Shown here piece after piece: positions 11,101 through 21,210 of a stretch of 64,000 nucleotides of DNA (within the stretch, counting starts at the first letter, position 1; every line of letters starts with the position of its first letter). Source of the DNA: Mesostigma viride (taxonomy: Eukaryota > Streptophyta > Mesostigmatophyceae > Mesostigmatales > Mesostigmataceae); NCBI GenBank assembly GCA_009746045.1, contig RPFO01000253.1, forward strand, positions 1,493,888-1,557,887, read 5' to 3'. The translations under genes and the position numbers were made by a program. The notes below the pieces were generated by a model. That model ran no database searches. It saw only the letters and a program-made list of their open reading frames with translations, and was not told where the DNA came from.

Positions 11101-11278
11101 TGATAGCGTCCTTCTTGGGCGCAACGACAACGGCAGCGGCATAGCTGGAGGAAGATTGCCTGATGATACCGGCATCCTCTAACTCCTTGCATTGCTCGGC
11201 TACAAAATCCAACTCGGCCTGACTCAGGCGATGCTGGCGTCGGAACAAAGGGGTGTCAGTGTCCAATGGAACACGCAT
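8129..11278 (-). CDS. Ty3-type Pol: RT-RNase H-integrase-PHD finger
   Basis: An uninterrupted 1049-codon frame. In order: reverse transcriptase (residues ~1-220; MPFGHRNA motif and the catalytic CYIDDVIVF box), RNase H (~290-420; LYTDWSKVGLGAVLAQ, then VTDHQPLQWLM), the HHCC zinc-binding domain of integrase (~600-645; HERYGHLGG ... CVPCARTK) and the integrase core with its three acidic residues (HVDLCGPF, VTDQGGEF and QANGLAERL). A C-terminal PHD finger (about 985-1030: CQVCHRVDQ, LLCDQCNCGWHMQC, WFCPVC) replaces the chromodomain found in chromoviruses. Order RT-RH-INT places it in the Ty3 group. The absence of any stop or frameshift suggests a young insertion, although the first ATG lies inside the reverse transcriptase, so the protein is not complete. 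Confidence 0.9.
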   Translation of the reverse strand: MRVPLDTDTPLFRRQHRLSQAELDFVAEQCKELEDAGIIRQSSSSYAAAVVVAPKKDAITGAWTGMRMATDLRLLNAHTPVDRYPMPRVDDVLDKISPHVKFVSSLDLRSGFHQIAVAPEDQRKLAFWGGGNLYEWVRMPFGHRNASAVFQRAMDKVLAGLPFAACYIDDVIVFSATFEEHLAHLEQVRLALEEHNMRLHPEKCKFAQRTLSFLGHQIVPGGRTPDAAKVESIVQAAVPTDVSGVRAYLGLAGYYRGYIENFSSKVKPLTELLKKGCVWAWGPAQQRAIETIKQELTSAPILRAPDYALPFVLYTDWSKVGLGAVLAQKDGDGREHVIAYASRSNNPAESRYSSYEGEALAVVWAIKHFRPYLVGRVFTLVTDHQPLQWLMTNTNLTGKLARWAMIIQEYHMTIVHRAGKDHVNADVLSRYAMPTTVDHTGARAMGAEGSSGSVVFVNAAGYAADDEEEAWWRSVEYSVADFGISDDPVRPSPFTPSKAVCAMEEGRSLSFDIDPSLQQLIAVQALLARSSLADCYTADIWLDGRVLEQVQGAVLTPTPVDWTPAQKATELNRVQHRAATYGWEDGVLYKLLGKRRVVVPPPDKRVAIVQAYHERYGHLGGNRTLSLVRTSYWWNNMRHTVAQVVASCVPCARTKANFSADHGAKELMSLPIKGLFYRWHVDLCGPFQESPDGNLYVMVCVESFSKWVELIPIADKHAATTAKHFADIITRFGAPAEVVTDQGGEFRGEFQELLDGCLIDHRRTSREHPQANGLAERLVQTVKQALRKWSLQVPESARWDRELAWIAMGYRMSPQESLATFSPYFLLFGRNPLLPTEAQVAHPEPMAFDNAQQFLVEVLARAETFKKVMPIAMNNLFIAQHRDSLRYAQRRGGAYMARQLRFRPGQYVFLRTQLKHTLDVEAGPTILRIVAIKPSGVAILEGADGSRTTDNLSNLSPCSLPNLVHDLQPHTSRRVKDAQCQVCHRVDQAESMLLCDQCNCGWHMQCLQPVVTSIPEGDWFCPVCTAAQFTSRSLTAVTAALVLVRSLSS

Positions 11279-11430
11279 GGTCCCACCATTGAAACACCCC
11301 AGTTCATCACTTGTGAAAGCGAAGGCCCCCCTTGCAGTGCCTAGCCACTTGCCTCAGCGTAAGGCCGTGAAAGAAAAAATGCATGTTGTTCATCACAAAC
11401 TCATGCATTACAGCGCCTTGCGTAGTCATG
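8129..11430 (-). mobile_element. 5'-truncated Ty3-type LTR retrotransposon
   Basis: A pol region without gag, without a complete protease and without identifiable LTRs. The open frame extends some 30 codons above the first ATG and then meets a stop. The 5' side ends in a foldback whose loop is at 11431-11445. No flanking target duplication was found. Confidence 0.8.
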
Positions 11431-11832
11431 TATTGCAGATCAATCCATGACTACGCAAGGCGCTGTAATGCATGAGTTTGTGATGAACAACATGCATTTT
11501 TTCTTTCACGGCCTTACGCTGAGGCAAGTGGCTAGGCACTGCAAGGGGGGCCTTCGCTTTCACAAGTGATGAACTGGGGTGTTTCAATGGTGGGACCATG
11601 TGTGTTCCATTGGACACTGACACCCCTTTGTTCCGACGCCAGCATCGCCTGAGTCAGGCCGAGTTGGATTTTGTAGCCGAGCAATGCAAGGAGTTAGAGG
11701 ATGCCGGTATCATCAGGCAATCTTCCTCCAGCTATGCCGCTGCCGTTGTCGTTGCGCCCAAGAAGGACGCTATCACCGGGGCATGGACGGGTATGCGCAT
11801 GGCCACCGATCTGCGGTTGCTGAATGCACACA
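11044..11832. repeat. 387-bp inverted repeat with 15-bp loop
   Basis: The left arm 11044-11430 and right arm 11446-11832 are reverse complements, with at least one mismatch seen (the codon after the pol ATG, CGT against TGT). The arms carry the start of the Ty3 reverse transcriptase in both directions. The right arm stops abruptly after GAATGCACACA, where unrelated sequence follows. Confidence 0.95.
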
Positions 11833-13021
11833 GTCTCTTCGAGTAATGAAAGGAGGGCTCTCAGCCGAGGACAAGGAACTGTCCCTCGTGCCTGATAACC
11901 ACCTTATTGCCTCCCCTGCTATAGAATAATGCTTTCAAAACACATACTTTGCACAGTCTGATGATGAAGCCGCACATGCGGAGTTTATTGAGAAAGTTTA
12001 TACAATTACAACACGTTGATAGTCTCAATATCGATGCACTCCATGCTCACGAGCCCGCAGTTAGGCAGCGCTCCATGACATGCTACCGGCCTTGCTCCCA
12101 AGGAAAGGGAGAAACACGAAGGCCACTAACGAGAGACTCGAAGAGACTACACGCTGCGTGAGAGTCCTCTTCGACTATGAACCAAACCATTCGTCATGCC
12201 ACACGCATGACACACGCCACACTTGTCAGTCCAGCCAGGAATGCCAAAACTATCTTGCTGCCTGAACCATGCGAATAGAAACCGCATTCCAGTTGCCGTC
12301 CTGGCTTTCTACCACACATGCCAACAAAAGCAGGAAGGCATCCCGACAAATCTAAATTGCTACCCTGTTGCCGATCTCATCTCCTAGAGGCTCCGGCATT
12401 TCTGTCCCTGGGAATGTCCGACATTGAGTCACGTCCAGCAAGGTCGAAGCATAATATCCTTCAGACAATCTGCACGCTCACACCTTGCGTGTGAGTGGCC
12501 CAGCAAACATTGCGTCTAATCGTTCCTTTCTAGAAGAAATCCCTTTTTAGGGCTGCCAGCGATTTCGCATTCATTCCAGCGATCTGGCTCTGCACCGCAA
12601 ATTGTCCTTTTCCATTTTCTGTCCAGTCCTCATAACGTTGACCCGCTATTCTACACCACAAAGACACCTGGCCTGTCAATAGCCTCGGCGCTGTTGAAGT
12701 CCAGCAGTCCAGCTTCAGCTCCAGCTGTCCACTAACACGCGTATGATCCTCTCGACGCTGCACACTTGTGCTGCCGTCCGCTCAAGTCAGTGCTGCGCGC
12801 CCAGCTGTGCCTGGCCCGGCGCGCGTGCACGTACACTTTCGTCCGCTCTTATGCTGCAAGTGCTAGTGTCCCCCCCCGGTCACTAGCCTTTGTCGAAAAT
12901 GCGTAGAAGACAAATTCCTTGCGCACGTCACCGGTCTTGTGCATAGTGGGCGCCCGGATGACATAGCGCGCGTCCGTGACAAATATGAAATGTAGTCGGT
13001 ACTACAGTCGACGGTACCGTG
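11833..13021. other. Gap after the foldback, nothing recognised
   Basis: Short ORFs of 60-80 codons in several frames, none with coding character. No repeat boundary seen apart from the end of the inverted arm. Confidence 0.35.
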
Positions 13022-13163
13022 CCAGAATCGAACATGAATATTGTGCATGTAAGTCGTGCACTATGCTAGAAGTGCACGTAAGTCGTGTACGACCAGAATC
13101 GAACATGAATATTGTGCATGTAAGTCGTGCACTATGCTAGAAGTACACGTAAGTCGTGTATGA
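13022..13163. repeat. 71-bp repeat, two copies
   Basis: CCAGAATCGAACATGAATAT starts at 13022 and again at 13093, and the copies are nearly identical. Each contains two GTAAGTCGTG sub-repeats. Confidence 0.85.
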
Positions 13164-13383
13164 CTATTGTCACTTTGTGTTGGCGCCACGGCGCTCAAGT
13201 TATGTATGTGTGTCATGCATGCATCGCACGACCAATATTGCTTTGCCGCCCCCTGGAACATCTTGGACGGCCAATATTGTGTAGTATGGTATAGGAGCGT
13301 ACGTGTTGGGCCAGAAGTACATTGCTTGACATTGCTCCGCTTCTCAATATGCCTCAGGCGATGCAATAAATTAATCTGGCTAT

Positions 13384-13860
13384 TTGTACGCTGATTTGCC
13401 CTATGTTTCCCACATTATTAGGCACAGACGCCTGGGCCTAGCCGGGCACCTGGCCCGCACAGATCAGGTAGATACATCAGATAGACTAGCTGGCACCAAG
13501 CCCGCCCAGCCTGGGCGATATGTCCTCACCTGGCGTGCCCCCGGCCGCGCGCGGCAGGGCCGCCACCCGTGGACTTTTCGTTATAGACTCGGCATGGACA
13601 TGTGCTACACTAGACGTGACGGGCTCACCCCCGGGCAGCCTCCTGGTTTGTCTGTAATATGGAGGCAGATGGTGCGCACGGATAGATGGCAAGTAGTGAT
13701 GAAGGAGACCACCCCCAAGCCTGTGGGGGCTCCGCGTGTGACCAAGTATGGCATTCATAGCGATTCCCGGGCCGCGGTGCCCACACCCCTGTAACTAGGA
13801 CCTAGATAGCTTATACCATCCATTCCATCCCATGTTCCCCTCCCACTGAGGACTTATGCT
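13384..13860 (+). mobile_element. LINE 3' fragment, family A-like, C-terminal part only
   Basis: Residues of the frame 13384-13794 match the C-terminal end of the LINE-A protein at 21399-23324: RHRRLGLAGHLART, QVDTS, AQPGRYVLTW, GLSVIWRQM and the closing PKPVGAPRV track the same blocks there. The rest of the element is missing, so this is a 5'-truncated relic in the opposite direction to the cluster at 18.6-23.3 kb. It is diverged enough to be a separate subfamily. Confidence 0.75.
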
Positions 13861-13882
13861 CACGTGACGCAGTCACGTGTCT

Positions 13883-14120
13883 ATTAATTAATTAATTAAT
13901 TAATTAAACACGTGCTCCCGTTGGGGAATCACAGAGCACCGAAGTGCTTTTAATCCCTGTGTGTGCACAACAGGAGAAAGGGCAGAGACCCCCAGTCTCC
14001 TTCATGCCTAAGGCATGCCACAGCTGCATTCGGGAACGCTAGCTAAACGGACACGCTAACGATCCGGCAATCTGTGGGTGCAATAAGACCCATGTGAGCA
14101 TGGCATAACACTAGGAGCGT
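13883..14120 (-). mobile_element. LINE family E 3' end, copy 1
   Basis: An ATTA-repeat tail (13883-13908), the terminal hairpin motif (13914-13937) and then the sequence shared with 57965-58260 and, inverted, 62959-63235: GTGCTTTTAATCCCTG, a GGCATG...GCATGCC palindrome and a purine-rich spacer. No protein is left. Confidence 0.7.
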
Positions 14121-14182
14121 GGGCAAGTAATCTCATCATAGCCAGGACGTAGCATGGCTGTACTAGGACTATACCCCGATCA

Positions 14183-14632
14183 ATGGATGGATGGATGGAT
14201 GGATGGATGGATGGATGGATGGATGGATGGATGGATGGATGGATGGATGGATGGATGGATGGATGGATGGATGGATGGATGGATGGATGGATGGATGGAT
14301 GGATGGATGGATGGATGGATGGATGGATGGATGGATGGATGGATGGATGGATGGATGGATGGATGGATGGATGGATGGATGGATGGATGGATGGATGGAT
14401 GGATGGATGGATGGATGGATGGATGGATGGATGGATGGATGGATGGATGGATGGATGGATGGATGGATGGATGGATGGATGGATGGATGGATGGATGGAT
14501 GGATGGATGGATGGATGGATGGATGGATGGATGGATGGATGGATGGATGGATGGATGGATGGATGGATGGATGGATGGATGGATGGATGGATGGATGGAT
14601 GGATGGATGGATGGATGGATGGATGGATGGAT
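14183..14632. repeat. Perfect GGAT array, 450 bp
   Basis: About 112 uninterrupted copies of GGAT. The left flank, ATACCCCGATCA, resembles the AACCCCGATC that precedes shorter GGAT tracts in LINE-A 3' ends, so it probably grew from a LINE 3' UTR. The array is open in several frames (MDGW on one strand, IHPS on the other). These are not genes. Confidence 0.97.
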
Positions 14633-14984
14633 CAGGCTTGTCTTACATGATGCAGTGGAACTTTGGTGCTGGAGGGTTAATTGTGGCCCGGTCTGGTTTA
14701 GCTTCAGTGCTCTCATGTCGGCCTTCATTTGTAATTATTTGAATGCATGCCCATTGGGCCATGCATAGTGTATATTTTTTACGCATGCACGCCCATTATG
14801 TATCGCTGGGTCCATCCCATCAATGCTTGTTTATTGCCAGGTCTGGTGTAAGTAAGTTAGTACTTGCGTGTCATGCGCATGGGCATGTTTAGAGTACTAT
14901 GCTAATCTCTTTAGAAACATAATTACACGGAAGTTACAAATCTCATCTGCATCATGCCCCAAGACACTACATTAAAGAATCAAA

Positions 14985-15310
14985 TAAAATTATAACATGC
15001 CTCCGTTGGGAGATCATGCAGCACATGCATATTCCTTGCTGAATGGGTAGAGGTGGGTCAAGCCGCGACATCGAAATAAGCTAACTCTAAGCTATCTAGT
15101 CTACAAAATCTAACTACACTTCTCCCCAAAGCGCCCCTTCCGCTTTGGGGGAGGGGGCTTACCCACATGGGCTGGCGTGTGAGCCGGGACATAGGTCTTC
15201 CACCTCTTCTTGTTGTGCATAGGAACAGAGAGCGAAGAAATGCGGTTTGGGGACCCCTTCTCGTGGTAATGCGTTACATGTACTCCCCACCGGGCTTTGC
15301 TCTTCATGGG
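14985..15310 (-). mobile_element. LINE family C 3' end, copy 1
   Basis: Minus-strand C-terminal codons ending VGKPPPPKRKGRFGEKCS match the end of the family-C fragment at 57445-57955 (VGKPPPPKRRRRF). The 3' side shares the AAATTATAACATGC tail and the CTCCGTTGGGAG hairpin (15001-15012). Confidence 0.7.
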
Positions 15311-15334
15311 TTCATAAAGACAACAATTATTCAG

Positions 15335-15480
15335 TAAGAATTTAATAAATTAGGAACATATATCCGTTGGGAGTCACTGTTACACATATACCTGAAAAGG
15401 GGCATATGATTTTAAATACATTCTGAGCTACAACCTGCACGTACATGGCACCTATACTAGAGGCCTGACATGGGGTGGAG
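15335..15480 (-). mobile_element. LINE family D 3' end, copy 1
   Basis: Shares with 58721-58830 the run CCGTTGGGAGTCA, the block GGGGCATATG and the ending CTACNACNTGCA-like sequence, after an AATTTAATAAATTA tail. Only the 3' UTR is recognisable. Confidence 0.6.
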
Positions 15481-16230
15481 CTTCAGTGCTTCCCCGCCTT
15501 CTCCTTCTCCCACACTGGGTGCTCCGCGTCCTTCTTCTCCGGCCCTGCCCATGGGTGCACCGGCCCCGCCTCCTCCTTCTCCTCACGGGACGATTCGCGC
15601 TCCACGCATGGCTGCAGCATCAGTTAGCACGGGCAAGACATAGCAGTAACCGCGCTATGGCTGTTCTAGCACCAGCCTAGCAGACTGCCATGATCACTCA
15701 GCAAACCCACGACAGCTAAACCCTTGGCTGTCACAACCAGTCCATGCATCATTAAGTATCAGGTACAGGGAAAGCTTCCCGCATATCCATGGCCATATGG
15801 ATGGCAGCAACACAACGACTTGCCCCCTAGCCCCCCGTGCACACACAAAAACGTGGGTCGTGGCTTCCACGCCCCATCCGCCATGCATGACAGCGCGTAC
15901 CTTACTCGCATTCACACCGGGCTGCATCCCAGCGCCGTTGCTGTCCCCATGTGACACGTCGGCTGATTAAGCAGATACACAGCAGAGTCTGATGTAAACC
16001 GCTAAACCCCAAACCCATGCAGACCACAGTCAAGGACGCGTGCATGTCAAGCCATGCCAATTGTGAACCGTACAGCAATTTACTTTTCAAGCCTGAAGAG
16101 GTGGATAGCAGATACTAGCCTGGAAGAGGTTACAGGGGCACATGTCCATTAGCGAGCGGAACAACACAGCTCACCCTACAAGCGTACCGCACAATGTCCT
16201 CCTGCAATTGTCTGCAGATCTCCCCCGCAG
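15481..16230. other. Gap, nothing recognised
   Basis: GC-rich short ORFs on both strands without coding signature. Possibly further LINE-D body, not provable here. Confidence 0.3.
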
Positions 16231-16322
16231 ACATCTCCACTGCTCTCATGGCGATTGCAAATGCTTCATGCCGCTGACATCTCCACTGCTCTCATGGCGA
16301 TTGCAAATGCTTGATGCCGCAC
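16231..16322. repeat. 46-bp repeat, two copies
   Basis: ACATCTCCACTGCTCTCATG recurs with a 46-base period (16231 and 16277), one base difference seen (CTTCATG against CTTGATG). Confidence 0.85.
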
Positions 16323-16391
16323 CTCTGCTTACAGCAGAAAAGCTTCCTCCGGGCGAGGCACCTGACTGGAACCAACACCCATTCCTTGGCT

Positions 16392-17500
16392 TCACAACGT
16401 GGCCATGACAGCATCGTGAATCTGCTTCGCCAACGCCCACACTTCAGGACCCGCGCCCTGCACCGCCATGGCCACAGGCTGCACCGCTGCAATCGATGCA
16501 GCATTCACTGCCTGCGCCGCACCATGTACTGCATGCACGAAAGCCAATCCTGGCTCGGTTATCATGGTCTTGCCCGATTCCTGCTGCTTCTTCTTCTTCG
16601 ATGCGGTCATGCGCACTTTATACCCCTTCCTCTCCAAGCACGCCTTCAGCACCTGGCTCGTGCGGTGCTGAATATGCTTCTGAAGGCGCGCCTTCTAAAC
16701 ACGAAATGTTGGCAATGTATGATTCCCAAACGGCATGATAGGCACATAATCAGTCCCATTAATTGCTTTGCGGCAGTCAATGCACCAGAACACCTGTTGA
16801 AAAAAGAAGGTTATGCACGCTAGCGATTACCCGCGGCAAGAAGCAATCAACACACCTCGCTAACAACTGCAACCACAATGTAATTCATGACGGGCCACTC
16901 ACCGCTACCCTGCTCTCCTGCTTCAATGTCTCCCCATTCTCAAGGCCTCCATTGTAAACCTCTCCGTCTTCACCATCGTCATCGTCTTCCTCTTCCTCCA
17001 CTCCGACGTATCCGTGTTTCCTTTTCCTAAGATACCTAGGGTTGTTCAAGTCGTATGTGCGGCGTTGGCACACTTCCAACAAAATTTTGGCCGCCTCTAC
17101 CCATTACCATTTATTCGTACTATCATAACATATCCAGGCGTTTGAAAAATCATTCCCTCGTTCGAACTTCTACCCTGGGCGTCCATGACGAGGCAGTCAC
17201 GACGGGACGCAGATGCACAAAAATAAAACAAGGCGACATCCCTTCAATCATTGACCAAAAACAGAATACGCGCAGAACTTGGATTTCAACACCACGCACC
17301 CATTACCAGCGAGCACGGCTGGCCTGCAACCGCCATCATTTCATAACCAGAAGCCAGGGCCCACACTCCATCCCGTTACCTCATCTTCCACGCACGGCTT
17401 CCGCTGCTTCCCTCTGCTCTTTCACGTTCTCCGCCAGCAACCTCACCTTCTCCTCGTCCAACAATCCACTAAGAATAAAATCCCCTCTATTGGACGCCAT
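16392..17500 (-). pseudogene. Three-exon gene with an in-frame TAG, unrecognised
   Basis: Exon 1 17500-17396 (35 codons from ATG; donor GTGCGT), exon 2 17094-16903 (64 codons; acceptor GTAGAG, donor GTGAGT), exon 3 16793-16392 (acceptor TTTTTTCAACAG). All junctions are phase 0. The conceptual protein begins MASNRGDFILSGLLDEEK, has a heptad-like charged helix, an acidic block (EEEEDDDDGEDGE), a CIDCRKAING motif, a Lys-rich stretch and an Ala/Val-rich tail. A TAG at 16697-16695 breaks exon 3 after about 32 codons, yet the frame stays coding-like on both sides. Either a recently dead gene or a sequencing error. I recognise no family; an ORF of a mobile element is possible. Confidence 0.5.
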
Positions 17501-18220
17501 TCAGACGAACTTTGCTAGCGTCTTTTCACCGGCCCCAGCACACATAATCTATAGCCGCTTAATGACAACGGCCGACAACGACAACTGCTGAACAGGCGAA
17601 AAAGGCTGATAACTACATTTTTATATTTCGCTGCATTTGCTAATATAGCTAGACACGCACGTTCTCCCACTTCTCCATTACAATATAATTATCCATCTGG
17701 CCGTGTACAGGCAAAGATCCCGGCCGAAGTAACTTACTGAAACGTATCTTACAGCATCGGATCACTGGCACCTAATCTACAGGTGGTAGATTACCAACCA
17801 AGACCCGTCGCAGTAATTTACTCCGTTGGCAATGTACTACCAAAGATGTGCAGTCGTAACGTTACTTTTAGTTACGGCTAGTAAAATTACTACCTTTTAC
17901 CCTACGTCGTAATGATTACGGCCTTGAATCTCACGCCTCGGATCTAGGTAGTAAGATAAGACCTCGTAATTTACGCCTCGGATGCTTTTTACCACCCTCG
18001 GACGAAAAGTATAGTGTGGTGTGTGTCAGTGCGTATGTGTGTGTGTCAGTGTTTCCCTATCAACCTTTCTTGTTACGTATATACCCCCTGTCTCCCTCCA
18101 TGCAGGTCTTTCTAGAGATAGCCACGTGGCTCTTGCGGCCTTCGCGTCTTTCCTCTCAGACAACTACCCTAGTCCTTCCACGGCGCGCGTTGGCCCAGGC
18201 ATAGTTGTCTCACTTCATAT
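17501..18220. other. Upstream of the three-exon gene, nothing recognised
   Basis: AT-rich with several TAGTAA/TTACTA-type runs at 17750-17990. No ORF or repeat boundary supported. Confidence 0.35.
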
Positions 18221-18330
18221 TCATAATCCTGAACGACTCGGACATGCGGAAAAAATAACGGCATGCTCGAGCTACCGCATGGTCCGGATTCTCCCGATTT
18301 TTGGCAGTGCGCTGGCTGTCTCCTTGATAC
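18221..18330 (+). repeat. Dispersed ~110-bp repeat, copy 2
   Basis: AATCCTGAACGACTCGGACA through CTCCTTGATA matches copy 1 at 4555-4665, with a few substitutions and a one-codon-sized insertion (CCGCATGG for CCATGG). Confidence 0.7.
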
Positions 18331-18638
18331 GCTCCTCTACGCAACGCAGCCTGGCGGCTGCGCTTAGAGCCCTCAAAATACGTCTCACAGCTCCGGCTGC
18401 AGCCGTCAATATTCGCCCTCAGGCCCGGACGGCATGCAACGGTCAGCGGGTGCCACTAGTCACGCACTGGTGGTCGCCCAGGTCGATCCCCCCCGAGCTT
18501 GCCTCGCCATCGGCATCGCCCGAGCGCAATTAAGCGCAGGACTTCGCCCTGAGTGAGGCCGGAACCTAGCTGGTCCAAGCGTGACTTTGATGTCGATCAA
18601 CCAGCTCGGTTATCAATTTTAACAGCCCCCCCCCCCGT

Positions 18639-20160
18639 GCCCGTTGGGGAGTCACGGAGCATTGGGTTAACCCCGATGGATGGATGGATGGATGGATGGA
18701 TGGATGGATGGATGGATGGATGGATGGATGGATGGATGGATGGATGGATGGATGGATGGATGGATGGATGGATGGATGGATGGATGGATGGATGGATGGA
18801 TGGATGGATGGATGGATGGATGGATGGATGGATGGATGGATGGATGGATATGGATGGATGGATGGATGGATGGATGGATGGATGGATGGATGGATGGATG
18901 GATGGATGGATGGATGGATGAATGGATGGATGGATGGATGGATGGATGGATGGATGGATGGATGGATGGATGGATGGATGGATGGATGGATGGATGGATG
19001 GATGGAAGGATGGATGGATGGATGGATGGATGGATGGATGGATGGATGGATGGATGGATGGATGGATGGATGGATGGATGGATGGATGGATGGATGGATG
19101 GATGGATGGATGGATGGATGGATGGATGGATGGGTGCAAACAGTCCTACCGGTCCGTAATCTATCTACAACAGCTACCTACAACATCTATCCAAAGCTAT
19201 CAACGTCAACTCTACCCTATAGGGGAGCTGTCTGGCGTGCCTCCCGCGTGTTTAATTGCACACGCGGGCGCTTCCCCACGGGGGTCCCCCCTATGACCTG
19301 GGCCCACTTGGCCTTGTCCATCATCTTTTGCCAAACTCACGGAGAGGCCTAGGCCCCCCATGTCCTCTACTAGCTGTTCTTTGAAGGTGCTGGCCTTGCG
19401 GCGTTTAACATCACGGGGCCCGGCCCACGTCAGTAGGTGCCGGCCAGGCTGAGCTGGTCACAGTCCCGCGGGGCCGGGGCACGTGAGGTGTCTACCTGGT
19501 TGGTGCGAGCTAGGTGCCCTACGAGGTGCAGGCGCCGCTGCTTAATGGTGCTGGTGATACATGGCATGCCAAGGTAAAGGGCCTCATTGCGGACATGAGC
19601 AGCATACATGTTGGTGTATCCTACTCGGAAAATGGATCGCAGCATGCATGTTGGTGACCGCGCCGTCCAGCTTGCGGGCCAGGTCGGCGGTGAGGGTCCA
19701 CGTCTCGGCCCCATACGTAAGAACAGGAAGGATCGACGAGGACCTTAAACAGGTCTCGTTTCTCGATCTTGCCAAGGGGCTTGCGCCACAGGGCCCGGTA
19801 ATGGCGTAAAGCGTGCCAGGCGAGGGAGATGCGGTGGTCCACATCAGCCTCGCAGCTGGGAAGCAGGCTGCCCAGCAGCTTGACGCGGTCCCGATACAGG
19901 ACTCGAGAGCCGTCAAGGAGAAAGAGGTCAGGCGGTGGGTTGGTGAGCCCAATCGCCAGAGCCTCTGTCTTCTTGCTGACCTCAAGCCCCACTGCACGGG
20001 CCTCGATAGCCAGGCAGTCATGCCACGTCTGCATGCACGTGCCCAGTGTCCTCGAAGAGGGTGGTGTCGTCTGCGTAGATGATGTCCGCCAGCCGAATCT
20101 CCGGCCGTTTCCGCTCCGCCATGCCAGAAGTGGTTGGCAACCTGCACCCCTGGTTCCCGT
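18639..20160 (-). mobile_element. LINE-A copy A1, degenerate
   Basis: Minus-strand frames carry LINE-A protein blocks from GVQVANHFWHGG (near 20147) to the C-terminal VGHLARTNQVDTS (near 19480), but spread over several frames, so it is broken by indels. The 3' UTR holds the GGAT array 18676-19133, followed by the hairpin motif at 18639-18660. It lacks the TTAA tail and instead abuts a C homopolymer. The 5' end is truncated within the RT domain. Confidence 0.8.
18676..19133. repeat. GGAT array in a LINE 3' UTR, 458 bp
   Basis: About 114 GGAT units with three visible interruptions (GGATATGG near 18848, GAATGG near 18920, GGAAGG near 19006). It lies between the LINE-A hairpin and the GGTGCAAACAGTCCTACCGG block that borders short GGAT tracts in the sister copies. 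Confidence 0.95.
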
Positions 20161-20203
20161 ACCCACGATTAATTAACACACATGAATTAATTAACACACA
20201 TGC

Positions 20204-20600
20204 ATCAATTAATTAATTAAACTCATGCTCCCGTTGGGGAGTCACGGAGCATTAACCCTGATGGAGGATGGATGGGTGCACGCGCAACCTACCGGTCGAA
20301 GCTATCTACAGGCTATCTACAAAATAATCCTATTCTATATCTATGGCGCTCGCGACTCTAGGGTTCTTGTCTAGCATGCGGCCCACGTGTGCAAACGCGC
20401 GGCTTCCCCACTGCAGGGGGGCTGTTGTCCTCTATGACCTGGGCCCACTTGGCCTTGTCCATAATCCTTTTCCAAAAGCTGGAATACATGTCCACGTGCA
20501 GGTGCACCTAGTGCACCCAGAGTAGGTGGCTAGCTGTTTACACCCCCCACCTGCAGGTTGTAGCCCAGAATGTATTAAAAACCATAGGCCGGGCCCTCCT
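20204..20600 (-). mobile_element. LINE-A copy A2, 3' end only
   Basis: A TTAA tail (20204-20220), the hairpin (20227-20250), a short GGAT tract, CCTACCGGTC and then the C-terminal coding tail (CTATGACCTGGGCCCACTTG on the plus strand) up to about 20480. The sequence beyond, to about 20600, is not LINE-A. Confidence 0.8.
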
Positions 20601-20608
20601 CAGGGCCA

Positions 20609-21210
20609 TTAATTAATTAATTAATTAATTAATTAATTAATTAATTAATTAATTAATTAAATAATTAGACTCGTGCTCCCGTTGGGGAGTCACGGAGCAT
20701 TAACCCCGATGGATGGATGGATGGATGGGTGCAAACAGTCCTACCGGTCTAGTCTATCTACATCGGCTACATACTACATCTATCTAACAACATTCTAACT
20801 ACAACATCTATCTAGGCAGCCGCACGCTGCCCTAGGGGGCTATCTGGCGTGCCTCCCACGAGATTGCACACGCGGGCGCTTCCCCACTGGGGGGGGCTCG
20901 TTGTCCTCTATGACCTGGGCCCACTTGGCCTTGTCCATCATCTTCTTCCAAATCACGGAGAGGCCTAGGCCCCCCATGTCCTCGACTAGCTGTTCTTTGA
21001 AGGTGCGGGCCTTGCGGCGTCTAACATCACTGGGCCCAGCCCACGTCAGGAGGTGCCGGCCAGGCTGGGCTGGTCGCAGTCCTGCGGGGGGGCCACGTGA
21101 GGTGTCTACCTGGTTGGTGCGAGCTAGGTGCCCTGCTAGCTGCAGGCGGCGTTGCTTAATGGTGCTGGTGATATAGGGCATGCCCTGGTACAGGTCCTCG
21201 TTGCGGACAT
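20609..21210 (-). mobile_element. LINE-A copy A3, 5'-truncated
   Basis: The TTAA tail (20609-20667), hairpin 20675-20698 and the C-terminal 113 codons (21181-20840) match copy A4 almost exactly. It is truncated at GTTGCGGACAT (about 21210), where the TTAA tail of copy A4 begins at once. Confidence 0.9.

Noticed and set aside
14154-14768. Long open frames of MDGW/IHPS repeats as protein genes (also 18553-19352 and 40222-41381 with RPSV/DGRT)
   Set aside because: These are translations of pure GGAT or GTCC tetranucleotide arrays, open on both strands and in several frames at once. They have no splice or start context, and the arrays lie in LINE 3' UTRs.
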